From assembly GCF_038050405.1 (NCBI RefSeq), contig NZ_CP150901.1, forward strand, positions 310,001 through 374,000: DNA of 64,000 bases, given 5' to 3'. Every line of letters begins with the position of its first letter. Within the stretch, counting starts at the first letter, position 1. The DNA is from Paraburkholderia sp. IMGN_8. Lineage in GTDB: Bacteria > Pseudomonadota > Gammaproteobacteria > Burkholderiales > Burkholderiaceae. The position numbers were made by a program, and so were the translations under genes. Shown here piece by piece: positions 27,656 to 34,936 of this stretch. Under the pieces are notes generated by a model. It made no database searches. It was not told the origin of the DNA and saw only the letters and a program-made list of their open reading frames with translations.

Positions 27656-28444
27656 TCAGGTCGCGTCGTGGAAAATGACCCCCAGCGTATGCCGATGGCC
27701 CGACCGCAGCCGGCTCACGCCATGCCGCAGATTCACCCGATACGCCCCCCGCGTGCCTTGCACCGGCCGATGATGAACCGCAAACACCACCGCATCGCCC
27801 TTGCCGAGCGGCACGACTTCCGCGCGCGACTGCATCCGCGGACGCTGTTCCGTTATCACGAACTCGCCGCCGGTGAAGTCCTTGCCTGGCTCGGACAGCA
27901 GAATCGCGACCTGAAGCGGGAACACGTGTTCGCCGTACAGATCCTGATGCAGACAGTTGTAATCGTCCTTGGCGTATTGAAGGATCAACGGCGTCGGGCG
28001 CAGCTGGCCGGCGGCGTGACAGCGCTCGATATATTCAGCGTGCGTGGCCGGATAGCGGACGTCGATATCCATGACCGCATTCCAGCGATTCGCGACGGGC
28101 GCCAGACGCGGATAGAGCGCGCTGCGCAAACCGCCCACCAGCAGTGGCAGCGGATACGCGTAGTACTTGTATTCGCCGCGGCCGAAACCATGCCGCGCCA
28201 TCACGATGCGGCTGCGGTACAGGTCGTCTTGCGGATAGCGCGCGGTCAGCGCGTCGCATTCGTCGCGCGTGAGCAGATTGCGCAGGATCGCGCAGCCGTA
28301 GCCGTTCAGCTCTTCTTCGACATCGAACCAGTCGATCGCGTCCACGCGCTGCGTCGGAGAGCCGATGCCGGCATCCTGCTCAGCGGGAGGTTCCGGTTCC
28401 AAGTCCAGATCCAGCGAACGCGCGCGCTTCGCAACAGTATTCAT
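27656..28444 (-). CDS. 2-oxoglutarate/Fe(II)-dependent oxygenase
   Basis: 262 residues from MNTVAKRARS (28444), where GGAGA sits 6 bases upstream; the ATG six bases earlier is too close to it. The double-stranded beta-helix core shows the HxD iron ligands in CLHQDLYGEHVFPLQVAILL, a distal His in VVFAVHHRPVQGTRG and the 2OG-binding Arg region YRVNLRHGVSRLRSGHR. Such enzymes hydroxylate small molecules, proteins or nucleic acids; the target is unknown. No clear partner gene. Confidence 0.85.
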   Translation of the reverse strand: MNTVAKRARSLDLDLEPEPPAEQDAGIGSPTQRVDAIDWFDVEEELNGYGCAILRNLLTRDECDALTARYPQDDLYRSRIVMARHGFGRGEYKYYAYPLPLLVGGLRSALYPRLAPVANRWNAVMDIDVRYPATHAEYIERCHAAGQLRPTPLILQYAKDDYNCLHQDLYGEHVFPLQVAILLSEPGKDFTGGEFVITEQRPRMQSRAEVVPLGKGDAVVFAVHHRPVQGTRGAYRVNLRHGVSRLRSGHRHTLGVIFHDAT

Positions 28445-28785
28445 GAGCATTCTCCGTCAGGCGATCATCGAGCGATGACGGAGTGTAAGCACGCGTTCAA
28501 TTCCACGCACTCCGACTCTTGCTCTCCAATTCTCTGCGTCTGGCGAGCAGCGCAGGCGACGCACTCGGCGCTCGTCTGAAGCTGCGTATTCAAGTGTGGG
28601 CCGAACGCAAGCTCAAGATATGCGTGCGCAGCGTGAAGGATTTGCCGCCGTTTGCCCGAGTGCTGGTCGACAGGCTGATGGCGGGCGTTTGAGGGCGCGG
28701 CAAAGGCGAGGGGAGCACGGGGGATTGCGGTCTCCGCTGTGTGGCTCCCCGGCCTGGTGCACATACTGCCGCTGCTTCTCCGCCC
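28445..28785. other. 341-base spacer with a startless open frame
   Basis: A plus-strand frame open from 28487 to a tga at 28690-28692 has protein-like composition at its end (LRIQVWAERKLKICVRSVKD then LPPFARVLVDRLMAGV) but no ATG or ribosome site at its beginning. It may be the tail of a decayed gene. The rest shows nothing recognisable. Confidence 0.3.
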
Positions 28786-29349
28786 TTATTGCCCCGCAGA
28801 CGGCGAGATCGCCCGGCGCCCGAACCACATCCGGCCAAGCAGACGATCTTTTTTGCTGAACTGGTGATAAAACGCGGCCACCACATGCAACGCGATAAAG
28901 CCGACCAGCACAACGGCTAAGTAGCCATGCGCCACCCGGGTCGGATAGATCGTAAAGCTCGGCGGCAACGGAGCCCCCGAACCGGCGAACACGATCGCCG
29001 GCAGCCCGGCGAGAATGCCCGTCGCGAAGCCGGTCGCCACCGTCGCCACGATCAGTACATAAAATCCGTAGTGAAAGAGCGGCACGATTCGATCGAGCGA
29101 TGGATGCCCACTCGTCGCGCGCGCCGGCCTCGCGGTCAGCATTCGCACGACGAAGCGAATCACCATCAAGCCGAGAATCAGCATGCCGCCAGCCATGTGC
29201 AAGCGTAAAACGCCGATCTTCTGGGGATCGATGTTCGGCGTTGCGGCAAGGCCGAAGAAACCGACAACCAGCGCGCCGGTGATCAATAGCGCGAGCAGCC
29301 AGTGCAGCGTCACCAGCAATGGGTGATAGCGGGATACGCGTGTCTTCAT
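28786..29349 (-). CDS. cytochrome b561 family protein
   Basis: 187 residues, four membrane spans. Haem-ligand histidines are visible in YHPLLVTLHWLLALLITG (spans 1), RLHMAGGMLILGLMVIRFVV (span 2) and TRVAHGYLAVVLVGFIALHV (span 4), the pattern of bacterial b561 quinol oxidoreductases. It would transfer electrons from quinol, classically to superoxide or a periplasmic partner. No partner redox protein is encoded beside it. The start has a GGAGAC site 5 bases upstream. Confidence 0.88.
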   Translation of the reverse strand: MKTRVSRYHPLLVTLHWLLALLITGALVVGFFGLAATPNIDPQKIGVLRLHMAGGMLILGLMVIRFVVRMLTARPARATSGHPSLDRIVPLFHYGFYVLIVATVATGFATGILAGLPAIVFAGSGAPLPPSFTIYPTRVAHGYLAVVLVGFIALHVVAAFYHQFSKKDRLLGRMWFGRRAISPSAGQ

Positions 29350-29381
29350 GTTTGTCTCCTTGTGATTTATCGCGTGCCGTG

Positions 29382-29825
29382 TCAGTCCAGGCCCGCCACC
29401 ACACTTTCCAAACCGCCGAGGAACCGTTGCCAGCCGTAGTTCGCGCCCTGATAGTTTTGTTCGTCTTCAGGCCCGAAGCCGCTTTGCTCCATGCGCACGA
29501 GCACGCCGCACTGGGTCGGTGTGAGCGTCCACGTGACGACGGTTTTCAGTCCGTTGGCCGCTTCTTCGCCCGACGCGTTCCAGCTATAGGCAAGCGTTTC
29601 GTTCGGTTCGACGACCAGCACTTCACAGTCCGTCACGCCGTTCCAATGCGCCATCGGCGCGGCGCGGAACGTGAACTTGTGGCCGACGACCGGCAGAAAA
29701 TCATTCGCCATCAGCCATTCTTCGATCAGCGGCCCTTGGGTGAGGGCGCGCCAGACCTTCTCCGGCGAATGAGGCATGTCCCGTTCGACGATAACGGAGC
29801 GCGTGGCGGCAGGGTTCGTGGTCAT
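29382..29825 (-). CDS. SRPBCC/AHSA1-domain protein
   Basis: 147 residues with the AHSA1 START-like fold: VIVERDMPHSPEKVWRALTQ at the N-terminus, LAYSWNASGE and VVTWTLTPTQCGVLVRMEQS in the middle and the C-terminal helix GWQRFLGGLESVV. Ligand unknown. Its start overlaps the stop of the arsR-type gene by four bases, a pairing widespread in bacteria where the regulator controls the SRPBCC gene. Confidence 0.85.
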   Translation of the reverse strand: MTTNPAATRSVIVERDMPHSPEKVWRALTQGPLIEEWLMANDFLPVVGHKFTFRAAPMAHWNGVTDCEVLVVEPNETLAYSWNASGEEAANGLKTVVTWTLTPTQCGVLVRMEQSGFGPEDEQNYQGANYGWQRFLGGLESVVAGLD

Positions 29826-30145
29826 TGGTCCATCCGGTTCAATAGTGTTTCGAGGCGATCGAACCGGTCGCGCCAGAAAGCGGCATATAGACTCATCCAG
29901 TCGATCAACGGGGCCAGGCTTTGCGGGTCGGCGCTGTAGTAGACCGAGCGCCCTTGCGGACGATCGCGCACCAGTCCCGCGAGTTTGAGAATGCCGAGGT
30001 GCTTGGAGACCATGGGTTGCGATACGCCGGCCACATCGGTCAGCGCGCGTACGCTTTGCTCACCGTCACGCGCGAGGCGCTCGAAGATCGCCCGGCGGGT
30101 CGGATCGGCGAGCGCTTTGAAGAGATTGTCGGGATCGGTTTGCAT
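29822..30145 (-). CDS. ArsR-family transcription regulator
   Basis: 107 residues forming one winged helix: DPTRRAIFERLARDGEQSVR, then VSQPMVSKHLGILKLAGLVR (recognition helix) and GRSVYYSADPQSLAPLIDWM. No cysteine metal-binding motif of ArsR/SmtB proteins is seen, so it belongs to the SRPBCC-linked, non-metal branch. First gene of a two-gene operon. Confidence 0.88.
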   Translation of the reverse strand: MQTDPDNLFKALADPTRRAIFERLARDGEQSVRALTDVAGVSQPMVSKHLGILKLAGLVRDRPQGRSVYYSADPQSLAPLIDWMSLYAAFWRDRFDRLETLLNRMDQ

Positions 30146-30151
30146 GTCTTA

Positions 30152-30181
30152 ATCATAATCATACGGTTATTGATTGGTCAA
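30152..30181 (-). promoter_or_regulatory. arsR-SRPBCC promoter, possibly leaderless
   Basis: Minus strand TTGACC (30176-30181) and TATGAT (30152-30157) with an 18-base spacer place the transcription start at about 30145, the A of the ATG. No ribosome site is visible, consistent with a leaderless transcript. Confidence 0.5.
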
Positions 30182-30242
30182 GAACGAACCGGCAGAAGGC
30201 GACACAGGCGCTCGTTCGGATGCGGGTTGTGAAAGGCTGTTA

Positions 30243-30257
30243 TTTCCAATAAGAAAC
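30243..30257 (+). promoter_or_regulatory. TTTC-N6-GAAA dyad, site 1
   Basis: TTTCCAATAAGAAAC. The same 15-base motif (13 of 15 identical) recurs inverted at 30443-30457, 186 bases away and just ahead of the ALDH7 gene, suggesting paired operator sites. Confidence 0.45.
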
Positions 30258-30442
30258 GAATGGGCTCGCAGCGAGGCGTCGCCGAAGCGTCTGCACCGGT
30301 GCGCCCGGCAGCCGTTCCGCGTTCGTGATCCGCATGGCCGACAAAGGCTGACACTGCCTGGAAGCGTGCTTCAGCCGTCAGCCTCGGGCAAATACCCTTG
30401 CCGCCACAAAAACCCACGTGTATAGTTTCCGAACTTACTCTT

Positions 30443-30457
30443 GTTTCGCATTGGAAA
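30443..30457 (-). promoter_or_regulatory. TTTC-N6-GAAA dyad, site 2
   Basis: Minus-strand reading TTTCCAATGCGAAAC, ending 14 bases before the ATG of the ALDH7 gene, so a bound protein would cover the start region. See site 1 at 30243. Confidence 0.45.
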
Positions 30458-30471
30458 TTAAAGGGATTCTC

Positions 30472-31971
30472 ATGGACGCTTCCACCATCCTCGCCGACCT
30501 CGGCATCGCCCACGCGGCGCAAGCCGGCGACATCGCGGTTCATTCGCCGATTACGGGCGAACTCATTGGCCGTGTGGCCAGCAACACGGTGGCGGAAGTC
30601 GACGCGGCCCTCGCCAATGCGAAAGAGGCCTACGCCGCGTGGCGCAACGTCCCGGCGCCGCGCCGCGGCGAGCTGGTGCGCCTGCTCGGCAACCGTCTGC
30701 GCGAAAAGAAGCAGGCGCTCGGCAGCATCATCACGCTTGAAACCGGCAAGATCCTGCAGGAAGGCATGGGCGAAGTGCAGGAAATGATCGACATCTGCGA
30801 CTTCGCTGTCGGTCTGTCGCGTCAGCTGTACGGTCTGACGATCGCCTCGGAGCGTCCGGGCCACCGGATGGCCGAAACCTGGCACCCGATGGGTACCTGC
30901 GTCGTGATCTCCGCGTTCAACTTCCCGGCGGCCGTGTGGTCGTGGAATGCGGCGCTTGCGCTGGTGTGCGGCAATGCGGTGATCTGGAAGCCGTCGGAAA
31001 AGACGCCGCTGACCGCGCTCGCCGTCAATCAGATTCTCAATGAGGCGCTGAGGGAATTCGGCGACGCACCGGCCGGCCTGACCGCGCTGATCAACGGCGG
31101 CCGCGATGTCGGCGCGAAGCTGGTGGCCGATCCGCGCGCGTCGATCGTCAGCGCGACGGGCAGCACGGAAATGGGCCGCACGGTCGGCGTGGAAGTAGCG
31201 AAGCGCTTTGGCCGCTCGCTGCTCGAACTCGGCGGCAACAATGCCGGCATCGTCACGCAAACCGCGGATCACGAACTCGCGATGCGCGGCATCCTGTTCT
31301 CGGCGGTGGGCACGGCAGGGCAGCGCTGCACATCGCTGCGGCGTTTGTTTGTGCACGAGAGCGTCTATGACAAGACCATCGAGCGTCTGAAACAGTTGTA
31401 CAGCAAGGTGCCGATCGGCAATCCGCTCGAAAAGGGCACGCTGATGGGGCCGCTGATCGACAAGCAATCGTATGCGCGCATGCAGGAAGCGCTGCAGCAG
31501 GCCACGGCCGAAGGCGGCAAGGTGTTCGGCGGCGAGCGTGTCGAAGTGAAGGGTTATGAAGGCGGTCACTACGTGCGTCCGGCACTCGTTGAAATGCCGT
31601 CGCAAACGCCGGTGGTGTTGAAGGAAACGTTCGCACCGATTCTCTACGTGTTGCGCTATTCGGATTTCGCGGACGCAGTCGAGTCGAACAATGCGGCGGT
31701 GCATGGTCTGTCGTCGTGCGTGTTCACGACCGATCTGCGCGAAGCGGAACGCTTCCTGTCCGACTCGGGCAGCGATTGCGGTATCGCTAACGTGAACATC
31801 GGACCGAGTGGCGCGGAAATCGGCGGCGCGTTCGGCGGCGAGAAGGAAACCGGCGGCGGTCGCGAGTCGGGCTCGGATGCGTGGAAGGCGTACATGCGCC
31901 GCGCGACCAACACGGTCAACTACTCGTCGGCATTGCCGCTCGCGCAGGGCATCGACTTCAATATCGGCTGA
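30472..31971 (+). CDS. amaB: ALDH7-family aldehyde dehydrogenase (piperideine-6-carboxylate / aminoadipate semialdehyde type)
   Basis: 499 residues from MDASTILADL (30472) with AAAGGGA upstream; the in-frame extension to 30418 runs through the putative operator. It has the ALDH7 (antiquitin) signatures SAFNFPAAVWSWNAALALVC, LELGGNNAGIV and the catalytic cysteine in GTAGQRCTSLRRL, plus the C-terminal FGGEKETGGGRESGSDAWK. This family oxidises alpha-aminoadipate semialdehyde to alpha-aminoadipate in lysine and pipecolate breakdown. The downstream FAD oxidase and aminotransferase fit that pathway. Gene symbol by family and context. Confidence 0.82.
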   Translation: MDASTILADLGIAHAAQAGDIAVHSPITGELIGRVASNTVAEVDAALANAKEAYAAWRNVPAPRRGELVRLLGNRLREKKQALGSIITLETGKILQEGMGEVQEMIDICDFAVGLSRQLYGLTIASERPGHRMAETWHPMGTCVVISAFNFPAAVWSWNAALALVCGNAVIWKPSEKTPLTALAVNQILNEALREFGDAPAGLTALINGGRDVGAKLVADPRASIVSATGSTEMGRTVGVEVAKRFGRSLLELGGNNAGIVTQTADHELAMRGILFSAVGTAGQRCTSLRRLFVHESVYDKTIERLKQLYSKVPIGNPLEKGTLMGPLIDKQSYARMQEALQQATAEGGKVFGGERVEVKGYEGGHYVRPALVEMPSQTPVVLKETFAPILYVLRYSDFADAVESNNAAVHGLSSCVFTTDLREAERFLSDSGSDCGIANVNIGPSGAEIGGAFGGEKETGGGRESGSDAWKAYMRRATNTVNYSSALPLAQGIDFNIG

Positions 31972-32004
31972 CAGCGGTAGAGCATTCAGCAGCTTCAGCA
32001 GAAA

Positions 32005-32030
32005 GCAGCGGCGCGTTCACGTGCCGCTGC
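32005..32030 (+). promoter_or_regulatory. intercistronic hairpin after amaB
   Basis: Perfect 8-bp stem GCAGCGGC (32005-32012) / GCCGCTGC (32023-32030) with a 10-base loop, in the 133-base gap before the FAD oxidase. No U tract follows, so attenuation or 3'-end protection is more likely than termination. Confidence 0.4.
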
Positions 32031-32104
32031 GTACAACATCGCTTCAGCAATCCGTTTGCGCCGCCCGCCGTTTAAGAGCGGCCACGTTACTCGTGGGGTA
32101 GGAC

Positions 32105-33277
32105 GTGAGTTCCAAAGTCGTGATCGTCGGCGGTGGGGTGATCGGCAGCTCGATTGCGTATTTTCTGCGGGCGTCGGACCCGACGGTCAGCGTCACCGTG
32201 ATCGAACGCGATCCGACTTACGCACGCTCGTCGTCGGCGTTATCGGCGGCGTCGATCCGTCAGCAATTTTCCACGCCGCTTTCCATTCAGATGTCGCTGT
32301 TCGGCATCGAGTTTCTGCGCTCGATCGGCGAGCGGCTCGAGATCGACGGCGCGAAACCGTCGATCGATCTGCACGAAGGCGGCTATCTCTTTCTCGCGAC
32401 GCCCGCCGGTGAGGCAACGCTGCGCGAGAATCACGCGCTGCAAAGAAGTCTGGGCGCCGATATCAGTCTGCTCGACAAAGCCGCATTGCAAGCGCGCTTT
32501 CCCTGGCTCAATACAGAAGACCTCGTGGCCGGCGCATATGGCGAAAGTGGCGAAGGCTGGTTCGACGGTTATGGTCTCGTGCAGGCGCTGCGCAAGAAAG
32601 CGCAGGCGCTCGGCGCGCGCTATGTCGCGGCAGACGTCACCGCGCTGCAGCGCGACGGCAAGCGCGTCACGCAAGTGCGTACCGCGAGCGGCGAAACCTA
32701 CCCATGCGACGTAGTGGTGAACGCCGCGGGCGCCTGGTCACGCAAAGTCGCGCAGATGGTCGGCATCGACCTTCCGGTGTTCGCGCGCCGCCGCAGTATT
32801 TTTAACGTCAGTTCGCCCGCGCGGCTCGAACGTTGTCCGTTGCTGATCGACCCGGCTGGCGTGTATTTCCGTCCTGAAGGCCAATCGTTTATCTGCGGCA
32901 CCTCGCCTTCAGCGGATAACGACCCCGACGACTTGCCGCTCGACGAAGTTGATCACGCGCTATTCGACGAAGTGATCTGGCCGACGCTCGCGCATCGGGT
33001 GCCGCAATTCGAAGCGCTGCGCGTGCAGAACTGCTGGTCCGGCTATTACGAGTACAACGTGCTCGACCAGAACGCGATCATCGGTTATCACCCGGACGTC
33101 GATAACTGCATTTTCGCCAACGGCTTTAGTGGCCATGGTTTGCAGCAAGGCCCGGCGACCGGCCGCGGCGTCAGCGAATTGATTCTGCATGGGCGCTATA
33201 CGACGCTCGATCTCGGCACGCTCAGCTTTGCTCGCGTGCTCGAAAACCGGCCGATTGTGGAGAAGAACGTGGTCTAG
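32105..33277 (+). CDS. FAD-dependent amine/amino-acid oxidoreductase (DAO family)
   Basis: 390 residues from a GTG start. The N-terminal dinucleotide motif VVIVGGGVIGSSIAYFLR binds FAD; ERDPTYARSSSALSAASIRQ, VVNAAGAWSRKVAQMVGIDL and the C-terminal GFSGHGLQQGPATGRGVSEL are typical of DAO-type oxidases such as sarcosine, D-amino-acid or pipecolate oxidases. Its place between amaB and an aminotransferase suggests oxidation of pipecolate or a related imino/amino acid feeding aminoadipate semialdehyde, but it is not a close look-alike of Pseudomonas AmaA as I recall it. Confidence 0.8.
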   Translation: MSSKVVIVGGGVIGSSIAYFLRASDPTVSVTVIERDPTYARSSSALSAASIRQQFSTPLSIQMSLFGIEFLRSIGERLEIDGAKPSIDLHEGGYLFLATPAGEATLRENHALQRSLGADISLLDKAALQARFPWLNTEDLVAGAYGESGEGWFDGYGLVQALRKKAQALGARYVAADVTALQRDGKRVTQVRTASGETYPCDVVVNAAGAWSRKVAQMVGIDLPVFARRRSIFNVSSPARLERCPLLIDPAGVYFRPEGQSFICGTSPSADNDPDDLPLDEVDHALFDEVIWPTLAHRVPQFEALRVQNCWSGYYEYNVLDQNAIIGYHPDVDNCIFANGFSGHGLQQGPATGRGVSELILHGRYTTLDLGTLSFARVLENRPIVEKNVV

Positions 33278-33347
33278 GCGCACTCTGCAGATGATGCAGA
33301 AAACGCAATACGTAGTGCATAGATATCGTTTGCCGCGCACTTGGACG

Positions 33348-34595
33348 ATGGCCACAATCGACGCCGATCCTTCATCGACAGAGAAACGGCCCGTCACCAT
33401 GTTCACGTTCAACCCCGCATTCGAAGCGCCAACCGGTTCGCCGATCCGCAAGCTGTTCAGGTACCTGGCGCAACCCGGCATGATCTCGTTTGCGGGCGGC
33501 TATCCGGCAAGCGATCTGTTCGACCGCGAAGGGCTCGACGCCGCCGCGGCGCGTGCGTCGCAGCAGACCACGCTTTGCCTGCAATACGGCCCGACCGATG
33601 GGCTCGCCATCCTCAAGGACCAGCTCGCGCAATTGATGACACGTCGCGGCACGGCCTGCACGCCGCAGGAATTGCTCGTGACGACTGGTTCGCAACAAGG
33701 CTTCGATCTGTTGCTGCGCGTGATGGTCGCGCCGGGCGATGTCGTGCTGGTCGAACAACCGGCTTATCCGGCGACCTTGCAGGCGCTCAAGCTGCAGCAG
33801 GCCGACGTGGTAACCGTGCCGGTCGATCAGGACGGACTCGACGTCGCCGCCCTCGCTGCGTTGCTCGAAGCGGGCACCCTGGCCCGGCCGCCAAAGCTGC
33901 TGTACACCGTGCCCACCTTTGCCAATCCGACCGGCGCGACCTTGTCGCTGGAACGGCGTTCGGCGTTACTGAAGCTGGCGGCACGCTACCGCTTCCTGAT
34001 CGTTGAAGACGATCCCTATGGCGACCTGCGTTTCAGCGGCACGGCGTTGCCGTCGCTGCTCGCGCTCTCCGAACAGGTGCCGGGCTCGCGCGACTGGGTG
34101 GTGCATTTTTCGAGTTTGTCGAAGATCGTCGCGCCCGGTTTGCGGGTCGGCTGGATGGTCGCGCATGCGGAAATCCTGCGCCGCTGCGTGGTCGCGAAGC
34201 AGACCGTCGATCTGTGCAGTTCGCCGTGGACCCAGGCGATCGCCGCTGAATACCTCGCGAGCGGCGCGCTGGAGCGTCATCTGCCACGGATCATCGACGC
34301 ATACGCCGTGAAATGCCGCACGCTGTGCGACGCGCTCGACACGCACCTGCCGGGCGGCATCGCGTTTCATCGTCCGGATGGCGGCATGTTCGTGTGGGCG
34401 CGACTGGCGGGCGGGCAGGATGCGTCCGATTATCTGCGCGCCTGTATCGAGCGCGACGTCATGTTCGTGCCGGGTGTCGCTTTCTATAAAGACAATATCG
34501 ATGCAGCGGCGCTGCGGCTGTCATTCGCGGCGCCTGGCGTGGCTGATATTGAAACCGGCGCGCAACGAATGAAGCAGGCGCTCGAACTCTTTTGA
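33348..34595 (+). CDS. PLP-dependent aminotransferase (class I; 2-aminoadipate aminotransferase-like)
   Basis: 415 residues if started at MATIDADPSS (33348); ATG at 33399 is an alternative and the region upstream is not family-like. Fold-type I features: YGPTDGLAILKDQLAQLM, VEQPAYPATLQALKL, LYTVPTFANPTGATLSLERR, the Asp/Tyr contact in IVEDDPYGDLRFSG and the PLP lysine in SSLSKIVAPGLRVGW. This subgroup includes LysN, which transaminates 2-aminoadipate to 2-oxoadipate. It completes a plausible pipecolate/lysine route with the two preceding genes. Unlike MocR regulators it has no helix-turn-helix domain. Confidence 0.82.
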   Translation: MATIDADPSSTEKRPVTMFTFNPAFEAPTGSPIRKLFRYLAQPGMISFAGGYPASDLFDREGLDAAAARASQQTTLCLQYGPTDGLAILKDQLAQLMTRRGTACTPQELLVTTGSQQGFDLLLRVMVAPGDVVLVEQPAYPATLQALKLQQADVVTVPVDQDGLDVAALAALLEAGTLARPPKLLYTVPTFANPTGATLSLERRSALLKLAARYRFLIVEDDPYGDLRFSGTALPSLLALSEQVPGSRDWVVHFSSLSKIVAPGLRVGWMVAHAEILRRCVVAKQTVDLCSSPWTQAIAAEYLASGALERHLPRIIDAYAVKCRTLCDALDTHLPGGIAFHRPDGGMFVWARLAGGQDASDYLRACIERDVMFVPGVAFYKDNIDAAALRLSFAAPGVADIETGAQRMKQALELF

Positions 34596-34645
34596 CGGCG
34601 GCTAACACGTAACCACTGTAAAGCAGTAACGGAAATACTGGAAAT

Positions 34646-34684
34646 AGCCCGGCGCACGATATCGTGCAGCCGGGCTTTTTTTAT
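34646..34684 (+). terminator. rho-independent terminator
   Basis: Stem AGCCCGGC-GCACGAT / ATCGTGC-A-GCCGGGCT (34646-34676) followed by an uninterrupted T run. It ends the amaB-oxidase-aminotransferase transcript 50 bases after the last stop. Confidence 0.88.
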
Positions 34685-34690
34685 GTGTGT

Positions 34691-34755
34691 GGTTAATTGC
34701 ACCGATTTAGCATAAGCGCGCTAATCGGTTAATACGTGGTGGCTAATTGGTTAAT
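34691..34755. promoter_or_regulatory. GGTTAAT repeats and dyad upstream of the yfa operon
   Basis: GGTTAAT occurs three times (34691, 34727, 34749), and CCGATTTAGC / GCTAATCGG (34702-34728) forms a dyad. The block is AT-rich against the surroundings and sits about 180 bases before yfaA, so it is a candidate control region for the operon. No regulator is assigned. Confidence 0.4.
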
Positions 34756-34936
34756 CCGATGCGTACACAATTCCGCCATCAAACTCCTGAAATATTGCCG
34801 ACTGTTAAATGCAGATCGCCGCTGGTTTTTAACAAAAAATCTCAGGTATCATCGCTGCCTTCGGCGAATGATCTCTGCGAGTTAATCCCCGCGGCCATCA
34901 TCGTTAATACCGTCGCATCGAACCAGAAAAAATCAG

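Noticed and set aside
28465..28764. 99-codon minus-strand frame as a gene
   Set aside because: No ribosome site, no family-like sequence, and composition typical of a shadow frame.
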